From the NCBI RefSeq assembly GCF_900116045.1, contig NZ_LT630450.1, forward strand, positions 341,501-405,500: a stretch of DNA of 64,000 nt, written 5' to 3'. Positions 58,699 to 64,000 of the stretch are shown here, one piece after another. The notes below the pieces were generated by a model. It did not search any database, was not told the DNA's origin, and saw nothing but the letters and a program-made list of their open reading frames with translations. This DNA comes from Desulfovibrio piger (GTDB taxonomy: Bacteria; Desulfobacterota; Desulfovibrionia; Desulfovibrionales; Desulfovibrionaceae). Both the position numbers and the translations under genes were made by a program. Numbering within the stretch: position 1 is the stretch's first letter; each line of letters starts with the position of its first letter.

Positions 58699-60792
58699 CT
58701 AGAGGCGGATCCGGTTCATGGGCTGGACGCTGATCTCCGGGGTGAGCTCCTGGTAGGAGACCACGGGCAGACGGTAGTGCTCCGCCTCGATGAGGCGGCG
58801 CACATAGCGCCGGATGTCCATGCTGGCCAGCAGGACAGGCATCTGGACATGCTTGCGGTAATCGCCTGCCGCGGCCCCCACGGCCGCGATGAAGCGGCGC
58901 GAGGTGTCGGGGTCCAGCGCCAGGAAGGCCCCGGCCGACGTCTGGCGGATGGCCTTGCGGATGGTCTCTTCCACCGAGGGGTCCATGAGTATGGCCGGCA
59001 GCATGTTCTGGCCCCGTGAATACATGTAGCTGATCTGGCGCTTGAGGGCCCCGCGCACATACTCGGTCAGCATGACGGTATCCTTTTCCTTGGGGCTCCA
59101 TTCGATGATGGCCTCCAGGATGTTCCGCAGGTCGCGGATGGAGACCTGCTCCTGCGCCAGACGCTGGAAGATCTCCGCGATGCGCTGCACGGGCAGCAGG
59201 CGGGTGGCTTCGCGCACCAGGTCCGGCGCGCGTTCTTCCATGCGGTCCAGCAGGTATTTGGTCTCCTGCATGCCGATGAAGCTGGAGGCGTGCCGCGCCA
59301 GGATCAGGGAAAGATGATAGGCCAGGATGCGCGAGTGGGTCATGCAGGAGAGCCCGGCCTGTTCCAGCAGGGCCTGCTTCTCCGCCGGGATCCACAGGCT
59401 TTCCACGTCAGGCAGGAAGTTCTCCCCGCGCTTCACCTCCAGGCCGAGCATGCGCAGGGTGTCCTCGCTTTCGCGCGCCAGCACCATGCCCTGTTCCAGA
59501 TGCCCGCGAGACATGGGGATCTCGTTGACCTGGAGTTCATAGGCCAGGCCCGACAGGGTCGACGAGATGCGCAGATTGATGCCGGGAAAGGGCACGCCAA
59601 GGTCGAAATACAGCGCACGGCGCAGGGCGGAAAGCTCGTCGTTGAGGCTGTCATAATCCAGGGACGCGGCCAGGCCTTCCGAGATGTCCAGGATGATGGG
59701 GACCGTGGGCGCGAAATCGTCCTGGGGACCGGAGGGGCGCCCCTTGCGTTCCTTGCGGGCGGCGGACTTGAGGGACTGGCCGAGTTCCTTGCGGGCGTCC
59801 CGGGGCGCGGGGGCGGAGCGGATCCTGTCCAGGATGTAGCCGAGGCCGGCGATGGCGAAGGCCAGGGTGAAAAGCTGCGGCTTGGGGAAACCGGGGATGA
59901 GCGCGAACAGGAAGATCAGCCCGCCCGCCATGAGCAGGGCCTTGGGCTGGGCAAAGAACTGGCCGCCGATCTGCGCGCCCACATCTTCCTGGCTGTCGCC
60001 GGAACGGGTGATGAGGATGCCGGCCGAGATGGCGATGATGAGCGAGGGTATCTGGGAGACGAGACCGTCGCCGATGGTCAGGATGCCGTAGATCTCCAGG
60101 GCCTCGCCGGCGGAAATGCCGTGCTGGGTGATGCCGATGACGGTACCGCCCACGATGTTGACCACAGCCACGATCATGCCGGCGATGCTGTCGCCCTTGA
60201 CGAACTTCATGGCGCCGTCCATGGCGCCGAACATCTTGCTTTCCTGGCTGATGACCTCGCGGCGGCGCTGGGCTTCTTCCATGTCGATGACGCCGGCGCG
60301 CATGTCCGCGTCGATGGACATCTGTTTGCCGGGCATGGCATCCAGGGTGAAGCGCGCGCCCACCTCGGCCACACGTTCGGCCCCCTTGGCGATGACCAGG
60401 AACTGGACGATGGTCAGGATCAGGAAGACCACGGCCCCCACCACGAAATTGCCGCCCAGGGCGAACTCGCCGAAGGTCTGGATGATCTCGCCGGCGTCGG
60501 CGTTGAGCAGGATCAGGCGGGTGGTGGTGATGTTCAGGCCCACGCGGAACAGAGTGGTGAACAGCAGCATGGTGGGAAAAGACGAGAACTCCAGCGGCGT
60601 CCTGACATACATGGTCATCATCATGATGGCGAAGGACAGGGCCAGGTTGGCGCCGATGAGCGTGTCCACCAGGGCCGTGGGCAGGGGCATGATCATCAGG
60701 GCGATGACGGCCACCAGCAGGCCCACCAGGGCAAGGTCGCTGTGTTTCGTCGTCAGGGAGACGATGTGGCGTGCGTCGGAGAACAGGCTCAC
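58699..60792 (-). CDS. sctV: T3SS major export-gate protein SctV
   Basis: 697 residues (about 700 in Yersinia LcrD). Eight N-terminal membrane helices (about 20-330) contain the FHIPEP-like signature region (RVAEVGARFTLDAMPGKQMSIDADMRAG). A large cytoplasmic domain (about 365-690) forms the nonameric ring that receives chaperone-substrate pairs. The ATG overlaps the sctY stop by four bases, as expected for the SctX-SctY-SctV complex. It is the best single marker that this is an injectisome export apparatus. Confidence 0.96.
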   Translation of the reverse strand: MSLFSDARHIVSLTTKHSDLALVGLLVAVIALMIMPLPTALVDTLIGANLALSFAIMMMTMYVRTPLEFSSFPTMLLFTTLFRVGLNITTTRLILLNADAGEIIQTFGEFALGGNFVVGAVVFLILTIVQFLVIAKGAERVAEVGARFTLDAMPGKQMSIDADMRAGVIDMEEAQRRREVISQESKMFGAMDGAMKFVKGDSIAGMIVAVVNIVGGTVIGITQHGISAGEALEIYGILTIGDGLVSQIPSLIIAISAGILITRSGDSQEDVGAQIGGQFFAQPKALLMAGGLIFLFALIPGFPKPQLFTLAFAIAGLGYILDRIRSAPAPRDARKELGQSLKSAARKERKGRPSGPQDDFAPTVPIILDISEGLAASLDYDSLNDELSALRRALYFDLGVPFPGINLRISSTLSGLAYELQVNEIPMSRGHLEQGMVLARESEDTLRMLGLEVKRGENFLPDVESLWIPAEKQALLEQAGLSCMTHSRILAYHLSLILARHASSFIGMQETKYLLDRMEERAPDLVREATRLLPVQRIAEIFQRLAQEQVSIRDLRNILEAIIEWSPKEKDTVMLTEYVRGALKRQISYMYSRGQNMLPAILMDPSVEETIRKAIRQTSAGAFLALDPDTSRRFIAAVGAAAGDYRKHVQMPVLLASMDIRRYVRRLIEAEHYRLPVVSYQELTPEISVQPMNRIRL

Positions 60793-61145
60793 AGGCGGCC
60801 CCCCCCTGCGGCAAGATAGGCATTGAGGGCATTGCGGGCCTCATCGGTGCGCCGGGTCTGCCACAGGGCCCGGGCCCTGAGCAGGTGCAGCACGGCATCC
60901 CGGGAGGCCAGCGGCCCGCCCGCCAGGACAAGGTCCAGCTGTTCCAGGGCCCGCTCGGGGTCGCCCAGCTCCAGCCAGGCCACGGCAAGGCAGCGCCGGG
61001 CCCAGAGGTCGGCGGGATCCAGGGCAAGCAGGGCCAGGGCCAGTTTGCGGGCACGCTGGAACTGCCCCATGCGCAGGAAAAGGTGCCCCAGGACCTGGAG
61101 GGCACGGCGCTGGCCGGGGGTGGGCCGGGAGAGGGGCTCCGCCAT
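60789..61145 (-). CDS. sctY: T3SS TPR-type chaperone SctY (YscY-like)
   Basis: 118 residues (YscY is about 114) made of three TPR-like helix pairs (LQVLGHLFLRMGQFQRARKLALALLALDPADLWARRCLAVAWLELGDPERALEQLDLVL). In Yersinia YscY binds YscX, and the pair docks on YscV. Here it lies exactly between sctX and sctV. Sequence alone would say only TPR protein; the name depends on synteny. Confidence 0.82.
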   Translation of the reverse strand: MAEPLSRPTPGQRRALQVLGHLFLRMGQFQRARKLALALLALDPADLWARRCLAVAWLELGDPERALEQLDLVLAGGPLASRDAVLHLLRARALWQTRRTDEARNALNAYLAAGGGRL

Positions 61146-61146
61146 G

Positions 61147-61515
61147 CTAGCCTCCCACCATCAGGCCCGTATAGGCCCGGAGCAGTTCGGTATTTTCCAG
61201 CAAGGGCGCCAGCTCGTCACGCACGAAGGCCCGCACGGCGGGCTTGTCGCTGTTCCTGAGGGCCTCCAGGGCGCCCTGCAGCTCCATATGGAAAAGTTCG
61301 GGCTGGAGGATGGAGCCGTCCCCCACGGCCGGACAGAGGGCCTCCTCAAGCTGCTGGGCCGCCTTGCAGCTGTTGTACAGCTCGTCCAGACCGGCCTCGC
61401 GCATGGCGCTGGAGGCCAGCGGGCGGGCATCGGGAAGGTGCCCCGCCGTGCCGGGGGCCATGATGTTCTGTATCCCCAGTCCGGGGTCCAGCAGATTGAT
61501 GGGGGATGATGCCAT
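61147..61515 (-). CDS. sctX: T3SS secreted component SctX (YscX-like)
   Basis: 122 residues, the same length as YscX. The C-terminal two thirds are helical (DELYNSCKAAQQLEEALCPAVGDGSILQPELFHMELQGALEALRNS), as in YscX, where that region binds YscY, while the N-terminus is flexible and would carry the export signal. The start MASSPINLLDPGLG at 61515 was chosen over a longer out-of-context opening; the gene is two bases from the chaperone gene before it and one base from sctY. SctX occurs only in Ysc-like systems. Confidence 0.78.
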   Translation of the reverse strand: MASSPINLLDPGLGIQNIMAPGTAGHLPDARPLASSAMREAGLDELYNSCKAAQQLEEALCPAVGDGSILQPELFHMELQGALEALRNSDKPAVRAFVRDELAPLLENTELLRAYTGLMVGG

Positions 61516-61517
61516 GC

Positions 61518-61892
61518 TCAGGCTCCCTGCAGATGGTTCATGACGCGGGCCAGCTCCATGACGGCGTCTTCCAGGAGGGCGGCCGTGACCTGGCGCTCGG
61601 GAAGGCGGGTCAGGAGGATCAGGGTGTCCCCCTTCATGCCGGCGGTCAGGGGAAAAGCGGATGCGTGCCGGAAATGGCACAGGGCCAGGGCCCGCTCGGG
61701 CAATGTGCCGTCATAGGGCGGGAAAGGGCGGGACAGATAGAGCAGCAGCTCCTCTTCGCCCCGCCGTTGCTGCCTTTCAAAGTACAGGCGTCCCATGCCG
61801 CTGACATCAAGCGCCGCCAGGCCCTGCGGGGAAAAGGCCAGTCCGGGCAGGCCCATGCGCATGCCGAAAGCGTTCAGTTCGTGGTCCAGCAT
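61518..61892 (-). CDS. SycN-like T3SS class I chaperone
   Basis: 124 residues, close to SycN (about 123). It has the acidic, compact alpha/beta pattern of CesT-family chaperones (LNAFGMRMGLPGLAFSPQGLAALDVSGMGRLYFE; ELLLYLSRP). SycN with YscB guides YopN to the apparatus and plugs secretion. It lies directly after sctW and before sctX, as in Yersinia (yopN-tyeA-sycN-yscX). No YscB partner is visible here. Confidence 0.75.
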   Translation of the reverse strand: MLDHELNAFGMRMGLPGLAFSPQGLAALDVSGMGRLYFERQQRRGEEELLLYLSRPFPPYDGTLPERALALCHFRHASAFPLTAGMKGDTLILLTRLPERQVTAALLEDAVMELARVMNHLQGA

Positions 61893-61922
61893 ATGATCTC
61901 CGCGTGTGTCTTGGACAAAGCC

Positions 61923-63041
61923 CTATCCCTGCTCCGCCAGCCAGGCGTCTTCCTCGGCGATGGCGGCATCCACGGCATCCTGGACGGCATCCAGCACCTT
62001 CATGCGGCCCTCGTTGCCGTCGAACAGGGACGGCGCGAAGGCGCGCGCGGTGTTGAGCAGCTCCTGGAGGAAAAGCACCTTGCGCTCGATGTCCGGGGCG
62101 CCGGCTTCTTCGGCCAGCCGGCTGATGCGGCTACCGCTGATGTAACGTTCCTTGCGCAGATCCAGCACCTTGCCCAGCAGCGCCATGTCATCCAGGGGGC
62201 AGTGGCGGATCCCGTGGACACTGCTCCAGCGCTCCAGCAGACGGGCGCACAGGCTGCGGGCGCTTTGCAGCTGCCGCAGCTCACCAAGGCTGCCATTGAC
62301 GTGCTCCAGGTGGCTGCTCTCCATACTGGGCACATCGGCCGCAAGATCGCTGGCCAGCGCCTTGTAGAGGAAATCCAGCGCGGCGTCGAAATCATTGCCG
62401 TACGTCTTCTGGATATGGTCGTAGAGGCTGTTGACGTCCTCAAAATGGCAGACGGTCTCCCGATAGAAGCTCCCCAGCGCGCCGGCATCGCCCAGACCTT
62501 CGAACCCCCGGGCATTGAGCGCGCCGTTGATCCCGGCCCGTATGGCGGGGCCTTCCGTGCGCTCCAGCTCTTCCAGGGCCTCATCCAGGACGCGCAGGGT
62601 CTCCGGCGGGGTGTCGGGGGCAGCGGACAGCTCGTCATGGATGTCCTTGAGGGCGGCCCAGGCCTCGGAAGGGTCAGGAAAGAAGCGGCGCAGCTGGCGC
62701 AGGGCCTCTTCCTTTTCGGCCCGGGAGTCCAGGAAGCCCTTGAGGGCCCTTGTCTTCTGTATCTCGCGGGCTTCACGCATCATCTCCTGGTACTTTTTGA
62801 TGCGTTCCTCCATGGCCTCGTTGATCTCGTCCCGTTCCTTGCGTTCCTCCAGTTCAAAGTCATCCGTGCTGTCCGCGGCAAAGGTCAGTTCCTCTGCGGC
62901 ATCGGCCAGCAGGGACATGGGAGACTCCACGATCGTGGCGGCATTGCCGAACAGCGACCCGGTGGCGGCCGCCGCGGCTCCCGTCCCCGGGGATACGGCG
63001 GTACGGCCCTGCTGTTGCTGGATGGAGAAATCGATGCTCAT
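61923..63041 (-). CDS. sctW: T3SS gatekeeper SctW (YopN-TyeA fusion)
   Basis: 372 residues, about YopN plus TyeA (roughly 293 + 92), so the two are joined as in many other systems. The N-terminus is disordered and Gln/Ala-rich (secretion signal). The HrpJ-like domain with its charged helix (DDFELEERKERDEINEAMEERIKKYQEMM) is at about 55-200, and the TyeA-like domain is at about 280-360 (RHCPLDDMALLGKVLDLRKERYISGSRISRLAEE). The gatekeeper blocks translocator and effector release until host contact. ATG 63041 has GGGAG upstream. It is the first gene of the minus operon, behind a -24/-12 promoter at 63093-63109. Confidence 0.88.
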   Translation of the reverse strand: MSIDFSIQQQQGRTAVSPGTGAAAAATGSLFGNAATIVESPMSLLADAAEELTFAADSTDDFELEERKERDEINEAMEERIKKYQEMMREAREIQKTRALKGFLDSRAEKEEALRQLRRFFPDPSEAWAALKDIHDELSAAPDTPPETLRVLDEALEELERTEGPAIRAGINGALNARGFEGLGDAGALGSFYRETVCHFEDVNSLYDHIQKTYGNDFDAALDFLYKALASDLAADVPSMESSHLEHVNGSLGELRQLQSARSLCARLLERWSSVHGIRHCPLDDMALLGKVLDLRKERYISGSRISRLAEEAGAPDIERKVLFLQELLNTARAFAPSLFDGNEGRMKVLDAVQDAVDAAIAEEDAWLAEQG

Positions 63042-63092
63042 GGCGGGTGGCTCCCGGTCACGCAAAAAGTTGTTGGCAATATGGTATGCTAT

Positions 63093-63109
63093 ATGCCAAA
63101 ATCATGCCA
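63093..63109 (-). promoter_or_regulatory. Sigma54-type promoter of the sctW operon
   Basis: On the minus strand TGGCATGATTTTGGCAT keeps the invariant GG and GC 12 bases apart; one mismatch (TG for TT) in the -12 element. Predicted start near 63081, about 40 bases before the sctW ATG. Confidence 0.55.
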
Positions 63110-63236
63110 CATATTTCTGGTAGCATGAGCCTGTGGCAACGGCAAGGGTGGCTGTGGCGGATCCGCCGGCCTGCCCGCAAAAAAACTCCGCTGGGGAGCA
63201 CATTGAGAGAACGTCGTTGCTTGCCTGGAAGGACTG

Positions 63237-63257
63237 GATGCCAATATTGTTGGCATC
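63237..63257. promoter_or_regulatory. Perfect palindrome, candidate enhancer shared by both T3SS operons
   Basis: GATGCCAA-TATTG-TTGGCATC, 8-bp arms. It is centred about 85 bases upstream of the predicted plus-strand start point and about 165 bases upstream of the minus-strand one, both usable distances for a sigma54 activator. Confidence 0.5.
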
Positions 63258-63306
63258 TTGCTCTCTTTTCTGGCATTTTAGCTGTCTTGTCAACCAGATA
63301 TGGAAA

Positions 63307-63323
63307 TGGCACGCTTTGTGCTT
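63307..63323 (+). promoter_or_regulatory. Sigma54 promoter of the divergent T3SS operon
   Basis: TGGCACGCTTTGTGCTT matches the -24/-12 consensus with a perfect TGGCACG half and GC 12 bases after GG. Predicted start near 63333, giving a leader of about 26 bases with AAGGAG before the ATG at 63359. Confidence 0.75.
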
Positions 63324-63358
63324 GACGAATAGCAACGATAACCCAAAAGGAGTTTGCC

Positions 63359-63661
63359 ATGTCGTTTACGGAACAGGATATGAAGAAGCAGATGGACGAC
63401 TTTGCCGCTCTCCGTGAAGAGTTCTCCCGTCTGGAAAGCCAGGAAAAAGCCATGCGCAAGCAGCTCGGCCTGCCGGAACAGGGGCAGGAGAAGACGGACC
63501 CGGCCTCCCTGGCCCCCGAGCTGCGCAAGATGGTCGAGGAAGCCGAGGCCGAGGCCCGCCGTGCCGGTGACGCCCGTGCCGCGCAGGCCCGTGCCGCGGC
63601 CAGACCGGCAGCGGCCGGCAGCATCCCCGGCAGCGGCCGCCGGAACATCGTCCGCCTGTAG
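63359..63661 (+). CDS. Small helical T3SS-cluster protein, possibly LcrG/PcrG-like
   Basis: 100 residues with a strong AAGGAG SD. A charged coiled-coil N-terminal half (about 5-40; EQDMKKQMDDFAALREEFSRLESQEKAMRKQLGL) and an acidic helix (about 52-68) lead to a Pro/Ala-rich tail ending in basic RRNIVRL. Length, helix layout and basic C-terminus recall LcrG/PcrG, the cytoplasmic partners of the needle-tip protein, but sequence identity is too low to be sure. It is the first gene of the divergent operon, and the next gene resembles a tip/filament protein, which fits. Confidence 0.6.
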   Translation: MSFTEQDMKKQMDDFAALREEFSRLESQEKAMRKQLGLPEQGQEKTDPASLAPELRKMVEEAEAEARRAGDARAAQARAAARPAAAGSIPGSGRRNIVRL

Positions 63662-63691
63662 CGGGCGGGTACCCTCCTGTTTCCCGCGGCC

Positions 63692-63714
63692 GGTGCCGGA
63701 TGGCACTCTTTTTT
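63692..63714 (+). terminator. Weak intrinsic terminator/attenuator in the divergent T3SS operon
   Basis: GGTGCC and GGCACT pair around GGAT, followed by C and six T. The stem is only 5-6 bp, so it probably sets the ratio between the first gene and the secreted protein that follows. Confidence 0.4.
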
Positions 63715-63752
63715 GCTCGTTTCCCCACAGGGCATCATAAAAAGGAATACTT

Positions 63753-64000
63753 ATGAGTCAGGTCGACCTCAATACCGTCTCTGCAACGTCTTCCCTTGGT
63801 GAGCTGGGGCCCACCACGAGCCTGCAGCTGATGTTCGCCAAGCTGCAGCTGGAACTGGCCGAGACCGCCAAGACCCAGGCCATGGACAAGATGGACGCCA
63901 TCGCCCAGGCGCAGGACGAACAGAAACTTGTCTCCCAGCTGCTCAACGAGGCCCGGCAGTCCAAGGCCGACGCCAATTCCGGCATTGCCGCCGGCACGCA
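63753..64000 (+). CDS. Probable secreted T3SS filament/tip or translocator protein, EspA-like N-terminus (3' end outside window)
   Basis: The first 82 residues are seen, open at the window edge; SD AAAGGA precedes the ATG. The N-terminal 25 residues are Ser/Thr-rich with no Sec signal, as in T3SS substrates. Then LQLMFAKLQLELAETAKTQAMDKMDAIAQAQDEQKLVSQLLNEARQSK resembles the helical segment of EspA/SseB proteins (LMFAYMYQAQSDLSIAKFAD...). Position as the second gene of a divergent T3SS operon supports a tip, filament or translocator role. Confidence 0.6.
   Translation, partial: MSQVDLNTVSATSSLGELGPTTSLQLMFAKLQLELAETAKTQAMDKMDAIAQAQDEQKLVSQLLNEARQSKADANSGIAAGT

Larger units (their letters stand above)
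63042..63358. promoter_or_regulatory. Divergent T3SS control region
   Basis: 317 bases between two T3SS operons, somewhat richer in AT near both ends. It contains one -24/-12 promoter in each direction and a perfect palindrome at 63237-63257. TTGGCA/TGCCAA boxes recur (63073-63078, 63094-63099, 63239-63244, 63250-63255), suggesting binding sites for one regulator. Confidence 0.6.

Overview
The window is a GC-rich (mid-60s % by eye), densely coded stretch of a chromosome that looks like a Desulfovibrio-type sulfate reducer (Desulfovibrionaceae). Support for this: the housekeeping run mfd-surA-rodZ-recO-glyQ-glyS-rpsT, a Desulfovibrio-style outer-membrane porin, type III glutamine synthetase next to PII and AmtB, LL-diaminopimelate aminotransferase, and a Ysc-like type III secretion system (T3SS). 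The assignment is inference from gene content; there is no 16S gene here.

Layout. (1) 1-7.7 kb, plus strand: housekeeping genes, starting inside mfd. (2) 7.7-22.3 kb: a nitrogen block bounded by two identical tRNA-Arg(ACG) genes, each followed by a near-identical terminator. It holds a NifA-like sigma54 activator and, on the minus strand, amtB-glnB-glnN-gltB-dapF-dapL, with a good -24/-12 promoter before amtB, plus an HPP-family membrane protein. (3) 22.7-31.8 kb: groES-groEL, an ACT protein, tatA, a D,D-carboxypeptidase, an AI-2E-type permease, greA, a flippase-like membrane protein, a DUF364 protein and a small orphan gene behind a nested palindrome. (4) 31.9-42.0 kb, all minus: nikABCDE-like importer, MATE exporter, M14-type amidohydrolase, LysR regulator and a porin. 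(5) 42.4-46.6 kb: a WYL regulator and two leucine-rich-repeat-variant (LRV) proteins built from three copies of one module. (6) 46.9-64.0 kb: a T3SS locus.

The T3SS locus is the most interesting part. One minus-strand series runs sctW (YopN-TyeA fusion)-SycN-like chaperone-sctX-sctY-sctV-sctS-sctT-sctU, the gene order of the Yersinia yopN-lcrD operon followed by export-gate genes. It continues, through overlapping or nearly abutting genes, into a sigma54-type activator with a variant GAFTGA loop, a SpoIIE-type phosphatase, a sensor-fused MFS transporter, an unrecognised 496-residue protein, a PLP racemase-like protein and an ABC_sub_bind lipid/amino-acid-type binding protein. A second, divergent operon starts with a small LcrG-like protein and an EspA-like secreted protein and leaves the window. 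The 317-base gap between the two operons carries a sigma54-type promoter facing each way and a palindrome that could be a shared enhancer site.

How it fits together (inference): the nitrogen genes form an ammonium-responsive sigma54 regulon. The T3SS appears to be a second sigma54-controlled unit carrying its own activator, a phosphatase and two proteins with periplasmic sensor or ligand-binding parts. Most starts were chosen from Shine-Dalgarno (SD) spacing, so they often lie inside the longest open frame.
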